Assembly (NCBI RefSeq): GCF_004118675.1
Contig: NZ_SDHZ01000002.1
Location: forward strand, 248,001 to 312,000
Source: Filimonas effusa
Lineage (GTDB): Bacteria > Bacteroidota > Bacteroidia > Chitinophagales > Chitinophagaceae
Length of the DNA: 64,000 nucleotides
Direction: 5' to 3'
The position numbers and the translations under genes were made by a program. Under the pieces are notes generated by a model. The model was not told the DNA's origin and did not search any database. It was given only the letters and a program-made list of their open reading frames with translations. Shown one piece after another: positions 6,844 through 14,339 of this stretch. Each line of letters starts with the position of its first letter. Position 1 is the first letter of the stretch.

Positions 6844-7020
6844 AAGCCATTCGTAGCAGGGTGGCTTTAAAAGAACAGCAGTTGACCCAATAAGGGGTCA
6901 AAGGGTAAGGCCTGTATGTCTATACAGGCCACTTTTAAATTTCCTAGTAGCACCAGGCTGTTTTGCCTTAGATGGGTCTATTTTTCCCCTAAGCCCTGTA
7001 TTTTGATACAGGGCTTTTTT
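6844..7020 (+). ncRNA. Candidate structured RNA: four successive hairpins ending in a terminator
   Basis: Reading the plus strand, four perfect hairpins follow one another. AAGCCA (6844-6849) pairs with TGGCTT (6862-6867). TTGACCC (6882-6888) pairs with GGGTCAA (6895-6901). GGCCTGTAT (6909-6917) pairs with ATACAGGCC (6922-6930). AGCCCTGTAT (6992-7001) pairs with ATACAGGGCT (7006-7015), followed by a T run. Hairpins three and four share a CTGTAT/ATACAG core. No intact gene upstream on this strand would need the terminator, so a small RNA is plausible. Alternatively it is the decayed 3' region of a lost gene. I see no clear promoter. Confidence 0.4.
6992..7020 (+). terminator. Strong Rho-independent terminator
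   Basis: A perfect 10-bp stem (AGCCCTGTAT/ATACAGGGCT) with the loop TTTG and a tail of at least five T on the plus strand. On the minus strand no T run follows the stem, so it serves plus-strand transcription. Confidence 0.8.
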
Positions 7021-7021
7021 A

Positions 7022-7374
7022 TTATCTCGCGATAGCGGCGGTTGTGCCCAGTTGATTCCGTTTTTCATAGTAGAGGCCAACCAGGATGCTATTACCGTTC
7101 CGGTCTATTTCAGCGCGCCGTATTTTGCTTTTTCGAATTTCGCGGCTTCACCTTCCTGGAAAAAGAAGGGCGCTGCGCCGATATGGGGCCAGCGCTGATA
7201 GGGAGCGGTGTACTCTATCAGGTATTCCTGGTTAGCCAGCGGCGTTTTATGCTCCCGGAACCTGAGGCGATGGGCTACCCCATTGGGATCAATACCAACA
7301 ACACACTATCCGCGCGTTGGAATGGTGTCTTTCCGATTGGTCCGGGAGGTCGCATAGTTCAGAAGCTGCAATAA
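7022..7374 (-). pseudogene. Decayed GDYXXLXY-like membrane-protein gene
   Basis: The minus strand encodes one continuous protein-like text if two lesions are repaired. The frame NRKDTIPTRG meets a TAG stop where the pattern suggests Lys or Trp. It resumes CVVGIDPNGVAHRLRF and later APFFFQEGEAAKFEKAKYGA, ending LK before another TAG. Adding one base there restores DRNGNSILVGLYYEKRNQLG to a stop at 7022-7024. The PTRG, FFFQEGEA..(F/Y)..AKYG and GNSILVGL strings resemble the C-terminal half of membrane-anchored GDYXXLXY proteins, which accompany DUF2157/DUF4401 genes. The 5' half is absent. The plus-strand open frame over the same bases (7042-7374) is its shadow. Confidence 0.55.
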
Positions 7375-7395
7375 ATATTTTCCGGGATAAATTGA

Positions 7396-7427
7396 TTTGG
7401 AAATATAAAAAGCAGCTCCTAGCTTTA
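7396..7427 (+). promoter_or_regulatory. Putative promoter of the YtrA-type ABC operon
   Basis: TTTG at 7396-7399 and TAGCTTTA at 7420-7427 match the Bacteroidota -33 and -7 boxes (TTTG and TAnnTTTG, last base differing) with a 20-bp spacer. The operator-like repeat begins 4 bp downstream, over the expected start of transcription. Confidence 0.5.
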
Positions 7428-7430
7428 CAC

Positions 7431-7450
7431 TGTACTAGATAAATAGTACA
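7431..7450 (+). promoter_or_regulatory. Perfect inverted repeat, probable GntR/YtrA operator
   Basis: TGTACTA (7431-7437) and TAGTACA (7444-7450) form a perfect dyad with a 6-bp spacer, directly after the promoter and 14 bp before the start codon of the ATPase gene. YtrA-type GntR repressors are known to bind short inverted repeats in front of their own ABC operons, so autoregulation by the GntR protein at 9161-9535 is the likely reading. Confidence 0.6.
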
Positions 7451-7464
7451 CTAAAACAATACTC

Positions 7465-8334
7465 ATGATAAATATAAGAGACCTCAACTTTTCGTACAGG
7501 CGAAAGCAGGTTTTCAACAAGCTGAACCTTTCGCTGGAAGCTGGTCATATTTATGGGTTACTGGGTGGAAATGGTATGGGGAAATCGACCTTACTGCGGA
7601 ATATAGCAGGGTTATTATTCCCGGATTCCGGTTCCATCACTGTAAACGGGCATACTCCTGGTTTACGCAAGCCTTCTTTTCTGAGAGAGCTATTTATGAT
7701 ACCGGAGGAATTCTTTATTCCCAATATCACTATCGACCAGTATGTTAAGAGCAATGCGCCTTTTTACCCACATTTTGATGCGGAGCAACTAAAGAAGTAC
7801 CTGCGGGATTTTGAGATACCGTTGGGCAACAAGCTACAGGATATGAGTTACGGTCAGCGCAAGAAAGCGCTGATAAGTTTTGGATTGGCTTGCAATACGC
7901 CGTTGCTGCTTATGGATGAACCTACGAACGGGCTTGACATTGTGAGTAAAAGCCAGTTCCGCAAGGTAATGGCTGGTGTGGCGGATGCAGGCAGGTGTAT
8001 TGTAATAAGTACGCACCAGGTCAAAGACCTGGAGAACCTGATAGATGGAATTGTTGTGGTGGAAGATGGCAGGATATTATTTCACCAGACAATTGAAAGC
8101 ATTTCCGGCAAGCTGGTGTTCCGGATATCGTTTGATGCAGCGGATACTGAACATGCTATTTATGCAGAGGAATCGTTCAAGGGCAATGCATTGATACTTG
8201 CCAATACCTTTAAAGAAGAGACGGCGATAGACCTGGAGTTATTGTATAAGGCGATTATATTTAAGCATACGGCATTAGCTGCTCTTTTCGAACCAACCCA
8301 CTCTCCCACTCTTAAAACTACTGATCATGTCTGA
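7465..8334 (+). CDS. ABC transporter ATP-binding protein (YtrA-type operon)
   Basis: The nucleotide-binding subunit of an ABC exporter or membrane-stress transporter, acting at the inner face of the cytoplasmic membrane. Walker A is LGGNGMGKST (about 34-43), the signature is degenerate as MSYGQRKK (about 128-135), and Walker B with the D-loop is LLMDEPTNGLD, followed by the H-loop STHQVKDL. The replacement of LSGGQ by SYGQR is common in this subgroup. The last 80 residues, beyond the ATPase core, are poorly conserved. The gene overlaps the permease by 8 bp, which indicates translational coupling. The order ATPase, permease, GntR regulator is a variant of the ytr-type clusters of Firmicutes and Bacteroidota, often linked to cell-envelope stress. 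Substrate is unknown. Confidence 0.93.
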   Translation: MINIRDLNFSYRRKQVFNKLNLSLEAGHIYGLLGGNGMGKSTLLRNIAGLLFPDSGSITVNGHTPGLRKPSFLRELFMIPEEFFIPNITIDQYVKSNAPFYPHFDAEQLKKYLRDFEIPLGNKLQDMSYGQRKKALISFGLACNTPLLLMDEPTNGLDIVSKSQFRKVMAGVADAGRCIVISTHQVKDLENLIDGIVVVEDGRILFHQTIESISGKLVFRISFDAADTEHAIYAEESFKGNALILANTFKEETAIDLELLYKAIIFKHTALAALFEPTHSPTLKTTDHV

Positions 8335-9127
8335 ACAATTGAATTTAAAAAGGCTAGGCCTGCTGATACGTAATCACTGGTGGGAGAACGGGCGGCTGTA
8401 TGTGCTTGGCATTGTAAGTTTGATAGGATTGCTTGCGATTGTTTTTGGGATAGCGGTTGTTCCGGAGATCACGGTTAGATCGCCTTTTGAGCGGAACAGT
8501 TATTTTCAGACGGCTATTATAGGGTTGTATGTATCGGGCGTCATATTTGCCAGTGCATCGTGCCTGTCGATATCGGGTAAAACCAAGCGTATTTACTGGT
8601 TCATGCTTCCGGCGAGCCACCTGGAGAAGCTGCTTACGCTGGCGTTTTACACAATGATCGTATTTCCTATTGTATATATGACCTGCTATCTGGGTGTGCA
8701 GGAGCTTGTTATTGCGTTGCTACCGGCAGATAAGGTAGCTGCGAATGAAACGCTTGTCTCGTTTCTGTGTACAAGGAACGATATAGAGATCATCATTCCG
8801 CTATTTTTCGGCTTTCAATCTTTTTTCCTGATGGGCAGTATTTATTTTCAGCGCTTTGGTTTTATAAAGACCGTGATAGCATGCGCCATATGCATGTTAC
8901 TATTTGTGGCGCTTATGACCAAGACCCAGGAGATGCTTGCCGCTCCTATGCCCGCTTATAAAGTGGACTGGAATGGTATAGAGGTCGTAAAACGTTCTCA
9001 AGCGTTTGTACGAATTTATACTTACCCGGACTGGATTAAAATACTGGCAACAGTGGTTGCAAGTACGGCATGGGCGCCAGCGTTCCTGCTGGTTGCCTGG
9101 TTCAGGCTAAAGGAGAGAGAGGTATAA
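8327..9127 (+). CDS. ABC transporter permease-like membrane protein
   Basis: A 266-residue polytopic membrane protein with about six hydrophobic spans, for example VLGIVSLIGLLAIVFGIAVV, then IGLYVSGVIFASASCLSI, YTMIVFPIVYMTCYLGV and ATVVASTAWAPAFLLVAWF. The first 18 residues are cytoplasmic (LNLKRLGLLIRNHWWENGR), a feature of Bacteroidota permeases of the ABC-2-like kind that pair with GntR regulators. It overlaps the ATPase gene by 8 bp and is followed 33 bp later by the regulator. It presumably forms the membrane part of the same transporter. It could alternatively act as a sensor without transport. Confidence 0.85.
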   Translation: MSEQLNLKRLGLLIRNHWWENGRLYVLGIVSLIGLLAIVFGIAVVPEITVRSPFERNSYFQTAIIGLYVSGVIFASASCLSISGKTKRIYWFMLPASHLEKLLTLAFYTMIVFPIVYMTCYLGVQELVIALLPADKVAANETLVSFLCTRNDIEIIIPLFFGFQSFFLMGSIYFQRFGFIKTVIACAICMLLFVALMTKTQEMLAAPMPAYKVDWNGIEVVKRSQAFVRIYTYPDWIKILATVVASTAWAPAFLLVAWFRLKEREV

Positions 9128-9160
9128 GGCAACAAATGTTTTTCAAGCAAACCAATATGT

Positions 9161-9535
9161 ATGCAATTTCATAACAACGGTCAGGCTATTTATTTACAGA
9201 TAGTGGACTATGTGTGCGAGCAGATACTGCAGCAAAAATGGCTTCCGGAGGTGAAGGTGCCGAGTGTAAGGGAGCTGGCGATGCAGCTGGAAGTGAATCC
9301 GAATACTGTTGCCAGGGCTTATGATTTCCTGAAGCAGCAGGAGATCATAATGGATAAGCGTGGCATAGGTTATTTTATCACAACAGGAGCTGTGGCGTTG
9401 GTGATGCAATACCGGAAGAAGATATTTATAGACACTGAGCTTCCGCCGGTTTTCAGGATCATGCGCATGCTGGATCTATCGCCGCAGGATCTTCAACCAT
9501 TATTTGAGCGCTATAAAAAAGAGGTTAACTCTTAA
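9161..9535 (+). CDS. GntR family transcriptional regulator, YtrA subfamily
   Basis: A 124-residue regulator. The N-terminal winged helix-turn-helix is clear: AIYLQIVDYVCEQILQQKWL, then KVPSVRELAMQLEVNPNTVA and the wing IIMDKRGIGYFIT. The short C-terminal part of about 45 residues is only a dimerisation helix pair, as in the YtrA subfamily; no ligand-binding domain is present. Located third in the ABC operon, it most likely represses the operon from the dyad at 7431-7450. The ATG at 9161 gives the usual MQFHNNGQAIY opening. Another ATG 4 bp upstream is out of frame. Confidence 0.93.
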   Translation: MQFHNNGQAIYLQIVDYVCEQILQQKWLPEVKVPSVRELAMQLEVNPNTVARAYDFLKQQEIIMDKRGIGYFITTGAVALVMQYRKKIFIDTELPPVFRIMRMLDLSPQDLQPLFERYKKEVNS

Positions 9536-9546
9536 ACTCCATAAAA

Positions 9547-10290
9547 ATGAAAACAAGTAATAAGATATTAGCCGGGATTGTGGTATTAGCTTTTGGCCTC
9601 CCGGTGTTATCGGCTTTCATTATAAAAGCCAAAATAGCAAAGGGGGATTGTATTACGCGGAGAATAGAACCAGATGAGGTGACGTTGCGCAAATTGCGAC
9701 GCCCGTTACCGGCGGGAGATTTTTCTGTGGTCAAGTTTAGCGGAGTGGGTGGCAACTTATCGTGTACCCTATATGGATCGGACACTTCCGGCTACTCCAC
9801 AAAGAGTGAGAATATAATGGGAGACAGTGTACGGTTGCATTGTTTAAATGACACGTTATATGTGGACTTTATACAAAAGCCGAGAAAAGGCACACAGGTG
9901 TATTATGACATTATAAAAATGGCGTTGTTCGTGAAATCGGCTAAGACCATTGTCGTTTCCGAGACGCACCTGACAATAGCCAACCCGGGAGAAATCAGTT
10001 CTGATTTATCGGTAAAGATACAAGCCGATACCCCTTATGGCTCCTCCACTTCTGTTCTGGTGCAGGCGGATCGCCCGGATTACCGGAGCGGGCGGAAGCT
10101 GACATTAGATGCCAATGGGGGCAGTATCCTGATACACCCGTCGAACCCGGCCGACACGCTGGCGCTTGAGCTGAGGGGCGACACAAAGCTTGAATTGCCT
10201 GTTCCGGTGCATCATGTTATTGGGAGAATAGGTGATTCGGTTGAAGTAAAAGGCAACTGGAAGGAGTTAAGGGAGCTTCCACGGCGGTAA
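9547..10290 (+). CDS. Unknown exported protein of the YtrA-type operon
   Basis: A 247-residue protein whose N-terminus is a signal anchor or signal peptide (ILAGIVVLAFGLPVLSAFII). The rest is beta-rich with repeated short strands (KFSGVGGNLSCTLYGSD, later TIVVSETHLTIANPGEISSD), reminiscent of putative autotransporter-like or DUF2807-type beta-helical domains, but I cannot assign the family with confidence. It follows the GntR gene by 11 bp and precedes the operon terminator, so it is the last gene of the operon. Similar unknown proteins often follow this ABC/GntR set in Bacteroidota. It probably faces the periplasm. Confidence 0.7.
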   Translation: MKTSNKILAGIVVLAFGLPVLSAFIIKAKIAKGDCITRRIEPDEVTLRKLRRPLPAGDFSVVKFSGVGGNLSCTLYGSDTSGYSTKSENIMGDSVRLHCLNDTLYVDFIQKPRKGTQVYYDIIKMALFVKSAKTIVVSETHLTIANPGEISSDLSVKIQADTPYGSSTSVLVQADRPDYRSGRKLTLDANGGSILIHPSNPADTLALELRGDTKLELPVPVHHVIGRIGDSVEVKGNWKELRELPRR

Positions 10291-10311
10291 AAACAGGGCA
10301 GGCTTCAAATG

Positions 10312-10359
10312 AAAAGAGATCGTAAGCGGTATGTTACCGTTATACGATCTCTTTTTGTT
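10312..10359 (+). terminator. Terminator of the ABC/GntR operon
   Basis: A long stem: 10312-10324 (ending GATCGTA) pairs with 10343-10355 (starting TACGATC), with an inner CGGT/ACCG pair (10327-10330 with 10336-10339), followed by TTTTTGTTT. It starts 22 bp after the stop codon of the last operon gene. Confidence 0.8.
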
Positions 10360-10992
10360 TATATGATGGAGTGCCGTTTATGGCCCGTTTATGGCCCGTT
10401 CATTGTTCGTCTATCTCCCGTATATAAAGCGTACTTTTTCGTAGATGGGAGCATCCAGGCCGGCGGATCGCCGGCAGTGAATAAAGCTTTAGTAATTATA
10501 CAATGATTTGGAAGTATTACCGGTGCAGGTATACCTGTGACCGACGGGCAATGTGGTATAGCAGCAAAATTGTGCGGGTATCAGACGCTACAATGTAGGC
10601 ATTGTAGCTAGATTAAGGGATACACGACCTCTATGTGCGGGTTACAGAAGGAACTTCAAGAATTACAAGGGAATTATAGGAGCAATAATAGTTGTTATCA
10701 AAAATAAAAATCAATATTGAAAGGTGTTGCAGCAATGTATATCGTGATATACGTATGAGGCCATGAGAAAAGATTATTTTTGATTTTTTTATCTTATATA
10801 GATCACTTAATTTCAATTCAGAAAATTAAAAGTAGTCCCCTCTCCTAAGTGTGTAGTCTTTGTTCAACCTTAATAATTATTAAGGCAGGATATTTCTTTA
10901 GTATTATTTAGTAAACGAACCGGAAGTGATGCTTTCCGGCTGGTTTATATGTAATTTTTTATATCCAATATCTATTGATCAATGCGAGCAAA
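10360..10992. other. Gene-free stretch with small repeats
   Basis: About 630 bp without a convincing gene. CCGTTTATGGC is repeated twice in tandem, followed by a partial third copy, at 10374-10406 (period 11). A dyad GTATATC/GATATAC lies at 10737-10752. The right half is very AT-rich and probably holds the promoter of the next gene; I cannot place its boxes with confidence. Confidence 0.5.
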
Positions 10993-11757
10993 ATGGAGCA
11001 TGAGATAATCTATAAAGAACAATCCGTTACCGGGATCCCAGTAGCGGTACCCCAACCCCTGCAGCACTACCTGTTACCCTGGCCCCAGGAGACGATCTGC
11101 TGTCATTTCCCATTTGGTCATATTATAATGCAGCGTTATAACGGCAGCAGGATCGGCGCCTGTTATTATGTAGCCGCGTTGAAGGAAGAGATAACGATCT
11201 TATTTTCTTCGGGGCGGGCGATGGCGACGCTTCATTTCCAGTTAAAGAATAATATTACGACGCGGCTCGCGGGGGCCAGGCATTGCATTATATTACCGGA
11301 GCGTTCGTATGCGGCTTATTCCATTCCTGCGATAAGAGAGAGTGAGAGTAATTTTCATGCCGGCATAACGGAATCTTTTCATTTTGAATTTGACGAGCAA
11401 TATGTGCAGGCGGCGGCGGAACATTATGATGAGTTTGCCAAGCTGCCTTATAGCATGCAACCCGGTATTACAGAGGTATATGCATTGCCATCGTGTCCTT
11501 TGAGCTTTGAAGCTTCGGACATTCTGCATGACGAGCTATTCCGGCTGGAGCCTTGTGAGATGCTAGAGCAGAACATACGCATACAGGCTGCGAAGCTGAT
11601 GGCACATTATCGTACCGACAGCCGGCCTTTCACGCTGGCCGGTATGATACCTGAAGTAAGAAAGAACCCGGTATACGGGATCAATACAGATCAAAGAAGG
11701 AAAAGGAAGAGTATGCCTCCTGAAAACAGCTCGACGGAGTATGACCTGAGTTACTAA
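10993..11757 (+). CDS. AraC-type sensor domain protein lacking the HTH
   Basis: About 254 residues. The layout resembles the N-terminal sensing domain of Chitinophagaceae AraC regulators: an opening beta barrel (HFPFGHIIMQRYNGSRIGAC), a strand with ATLHFQLKNNITTRLAG, then HCIILPERSYAAYSIPA and FHFEFDEQYVQAAAEHYDEF, and a helical part ending IRIQAAKLMAHY. In normal AraC regulators two helix-turn-helix motifs of about 100 residues follow; here the chain ends in a basic low-complexity tail (DQRRKRKSMPPENS). I chose the ATG at 10993 over an in-frame TTG at 10975. It may be a truncated regulator or a stand-alone sensor. The polytopic glycosyltransferase follows 23 bp downstream, so the two are probably co-transcribed. 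Confidence 0.65.
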   Translation: MEHEIIYKEQSVTGIPVAVPQPLQHYLLPWPQETICCHFPFGHIIMQRYNGSRIGACYYVAALKEEITILFSSGRAMATLHFQLKNNITTRLAGARHCIILPERSYAAYSIPAIRESESNFHAGITESFHFEFDEQYVQAAAEHYDEFAKLPYSMQPGITEVYALPSCPLSFEASDILHDELFRLEPCEMLEQNIRIQAAKLMAHYRTDSRPFTLAGMIPEVRKNPVYGINTDQRRKRKSMPPENSSTEYDLSY

Positions 11758-11780
11758 ATACACAGCTTAAACCAACACAT

Positions 11781-13376
11781 ATGAAAGACAGCACAAGCAG
11801 CAATTTACCCGGCGGCGGATCGACCGGAGGATACATTTCAGGGTTACTCCCTCCCAGGGAATCGGAAAACAAAACATTTCTGGCCCATACGCTAGGTGAC
11901 AACAAGTTGTTCAGGTGGTTAATGGTGCTTCTTGTTCTTGTACAGTTCATCATCTTCAAACTATTATATCCGTATCCTGATTTCTTTTCGGATAGCTGGA
12001 GTTATATCAGTGCTGCACAGAAGCATCTGAATGCCAATATCTGGCCTATAGGATACAGCAAGTTCCTCTGGTTGTTTCATGAGGTCACTCATTCGGCAGT
12101 AGCGTTAATATTTTTCCAGTATGCAATTTACCAGTTAGCGGCTTTGTATTTCTACAAAACCATTTTATACTTCTATCCTACGAGTAAGGCTACGAGGATC
12201 ATATTGTGCCTGTTTCTTTTTTTCAACCCGTTGCATCTTTACCTGTCGAACTATGTATCTACTGACGGACCGTTTGTGGCGTTAAGTCTTGTCTGGCTTT
12301 CGGAGCTGATATGGATATTACAGCGTCCACGTATGAAGCATATCATCGTTCTGTCTGTGATCTTTGCTATTGCATTTTCGTTTCGTTATAATGCGATGTA
12401 TTATCCCGTTATTGCAGCGGTGGCGTTTTATTTCTGCCGTAAACCTTTGTGGTTTAAATTAACAGGGGTATTTCTGGGGCCTGTATTGATCATACCTATT
12501 GTGCTGATAACATCCCATGCGGCCAAGGAGATGAGCGGGGTAGCGCAGTTCCCGCCTATACTGGGGGGCTGGCAATGGGCCAACAATGCTTTATATATCA
12601 GGGAATATATAACTATTGACACTACTCAATTTCCCAATGCGGAGATGGCCTCACTTGACAGGTTAGCCAGGCAATTTTATGAGCATACCCCTCCCGGGCA
12701 GCGTGAACCGGATACTTATGTAGGCAATTATTACATACGGCAAAAACGTGCGCCTTTAAAGATCTATATGGCGATAAAATACCAGGATGGCAGTGTGCCT
12801 TCGTGGGCGAAGGTGGCGCCGCTATTTGATGAATATGGAAAATATATTCTCAAAAAACACCCGCTGGGTTATGCGCGGTATTTTATGTTACCCAATGCGA
12901 AGAATTATTTTTTGCCGCCCCTGGAGAAGCTGGAGCTTTATAATCTGGGGCTTGACAACCTGGAGGACGTTGTACGGAAATGGTTTGATTTCGAGGGCAG
13001 GCAGGCTAAGGTGGTATCGAAGGATGTGCAGCACTATGTACTGATCATACTTCCAACCTTATTTATGGTACTGAACCTTTATGGTCTATGGGTACTTTAT
13101 TCTTTTGCGAGCAAAGGGAGGTTAAGGGGTATTTCGCGGGGATTCATCAGTACGGTACTTTTACTTGCTGTATTGCTGGTATTAAATTTTTGTTTCAGCA
13201 TTTTTGCGAATATAGTGGTAATGCGTTACCAGATATTCCCGATGATAGTGCTGCTGACGTTTGCGGTGCTTTTGACCGACTATCTGAATTTAAAGTTCAG
13301 GGAAGAGGAGCAGCTGTTGCGGGAGAAACAGGAGAAACAAGCTCCGCATGCGGAGCATCGTTTGCTCAGTGCTTAA
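11781..13376 (+). CDS. Polytopic membrane glycosyltransferase (GT-C/GT39-like)
   Basis: A 531-residue integral membrane protein with about ten to eleven spans, beginning WLMVLLVLVQFIIFKLLY. The first outer loop carries the acidic motif PDFFSDSWSYI, the place where GT-C enzymes that use polyprenyl-phosphate sugars keep their catalytic Asp. A large loop after residue about 270 (NALYIREYITIDTTQFPNAE) precedes the last spans. The N-terminal 45 residues are Gly/Ser/Pro-rich and probably disordered, and the C-terminus is charged (EEEQLLREKQEKQ). The next gene encodes a GT2 enzyme of the polyprenyl-phosphate-sugar type, which would supply its donor. Together they suggest glycan decoration of a lipid or protein at the cell surface. 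Acceptor and sugar are unknown. Confidence 0.75.
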   Translation: MKDSTSSNLPGGGSTGGYISGLLPPRESENKTFLAHTLGDNKLFRWLMVLLVLVQFIIFKLLYPYPDFFSDSWSYISAAQKHLNANIWPIGYSKFLWLFHEVTHSAVALIFFQYAIYQLAALYFYKTILYFYPTSKATRIILCLFLFFNPLHLYLSNYVSTDGPFVALSLVWLSELIWILQRPRMKHIIVLSVIFAIAFSFRYNAMYYPVIAAVAFYFCRKPLWFKLTGVFLGPVLIIPIVLITSHAAKEMSGVAQFPPILGGWQWANNALYIREYITIDTTQFPNAEMASLDRLARQFYEHTPPGQREPDTYVGNYYIRQKRAPLKIYMAIKYQDGSVPSWAKVAPLFDEYGKYILKKHPLGYARYFMLPNAKNYFLPPLEKLELYNLGLDNLEDVVRKWFDFEGRQAKVVSKDVQHYVLIILPTLFMVLNLYGLWVLYSFASKGRLRGISRGFISTVLLLAVLLVLNFCFSIFANIVVMRYQIFPMIVLLTFAVLLTDYLNLKFREEEQLLREKQEKQAPHAEHRLLSA

Positions 13377-13387
13377 ATGGTTCTATT

Positions 13388-13497
13388 TTAGCTTATTCGC
13401 TAAAGCACCCTTATTTATTCACTAAAACACCTTTATGAGTGGGCTAAAGCAGCTTAATTCGTTTATCGAAACATCTTAATCCGTTCACTTAAACACC
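13388..13497 (+). repeat. Five tandem 22-bp degenerate repeats
   Basis: Five units of exactly 22 bp without gaps: 13388-13409, 13410-13431, 13432-13453, 13454-13475 and 13476-13497. The consensus is close to TTAATTCGTTCACTAAAACA followed by CC; each unit ends in a (G/A)AAACA-C or AAAGCA-C type string. The array fills the space between the two glycosyltransferase genes and ends 5 bp before the ATG at 13503. Units differ at several positions, so this is an old array. The period equals about two helical turns. Confidence 0.75.
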
Positions 13498-13502
13498 GCC
13501 GT

Positions 13503-14339
13503 ATGTCTGCCATAACCGTTATCATACCTTGTTATAATGAAGCGACGCGCTTACCGGTAGCTGAATACCGGCAGTTTTTGTCGGCGCACGAGGATGCCCT
13601 CATTTTTGTAAACGATGGCAGTTCGGACAAGACGCTGGCGTTATTATATGCTTTAAAGGAAGAATATCCATTGCAGGTAGCGGTACTTGACCTGGAGAAA
13701 AATTCGGGCAAAGCGGAAGCTATACGGCAGGGGATGTTGTGGGCAACCCATTTGCAACCGGATGCGATAATAGGTTTTATGGATGCCGATCTGGCGACTC
13801 CGTTGGAGGAGCTTATTTATTTCAAAGACGCGTTCAAAGACAGGCGGCTGGATTTTGTTTTTGGATCGCGGATAGCGCGTATCGGGGCCAATATACAAAG
13901 ATACCAGGCGCGTCACTACCTGGGCCGGGTGATAGCCACTTTTATCAGCAATTACCTGCGGCTTCCGGTGAATGACAGTCAGTGTGGCGCCAAGTTCTTT
14001 CATGCCGGTTTTGCAAGGCAATTGTTTGCAGAGCCTTTTGTATCGCGATGGCTGTTCGATGTTGAGCTCTTCCGGCGGATATCGTTGCTTGGGATAAGGG
14101 TTGACAGCTGTACCCTGGAATTACCTTTGCATACCTGGGTTGAAAAGGGTGGATCGAAACTGGTGCTGCGCGACATGGTAAAACTGCCATGGGAGTTTTA
14201 CAAAGTGATGAATTACTATGCCGACAAGCGGAATTCGGTAGACATTTCGTTGTTATACCGGGATATTGGTGCGCAAATTTATTCTGCAGGGTTGAAAAGG
14301 ACGCCGGGCAGGATCATTATGGATCAAGTGGATCCATAG
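13503..14339 (+). CDS. GT2 glycosyltransferase (polyprenyl-phosphate sugar synthase type)
   Basis: A 278-residue GT-A fold enzyme. The nucleotide-sugar site shows VIIPCYNEATRLP (about 6-18), FVNDGSSDKT (about 35-44) and the metal-binding DAD within GFMDADLATPLEEL (about 95-97). FGSRIARIGANIQRY and DSQCGAKFFHA match the acceptor region of ALG5/DPM1-like enzymes that transfer a sugar to a polyprenyl phosphate. No C-terminal membrane spans are present, so it is peripheral. It follows the polytopic GT-C gene after the repeat array and probably makes the lipid-linked donor for it. The last 23 bp overlap the convergent DUF218 gene. Confidence 0.9.
   Translation: MSAITVIIPCYNEATRLPVAEYRQFLSAHEDALIFVNDGSSDKTLALLYALKEEYPLQVAVLDLEKNSGKAEAIRQGMLWATHLQPDAIIGFMDADLATPLEELIYFKDAFKDRRLDFVFGSRIARIGANIQRYQARHYLGRVIATFISNYLRLPVNDSQCGAKFFHAGFARQLFAEPFVSRWLFDVELFRRISLLGIRVDSCTLELPLHTWVEKGGSKLVLRDMVKLPWEFYKVMNYYADKRNSVDISLLYRDIGAQIYSAGLKRTPGRIIMDQVDP

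Noticed and set aside
7042-7374. Plus-strand 110-residue open frame
   Set aside because: It is the shadow of the minus-strand pseudogene, whose translation is clearly protein-like. The plus-strand product has no recognisable feature.
10309-10506. 65-residue open frame after the ABC operon
   Set aside because: It begins inside the terminator stem and runs through the 11-bp repeats; its composition is not protein-like.
13388-13497. CRISPR-like array
   Set aside because: The 22-bp units are contiguous and degenerate, without constant repeats separated by variable spacers, and no cas genes are present.
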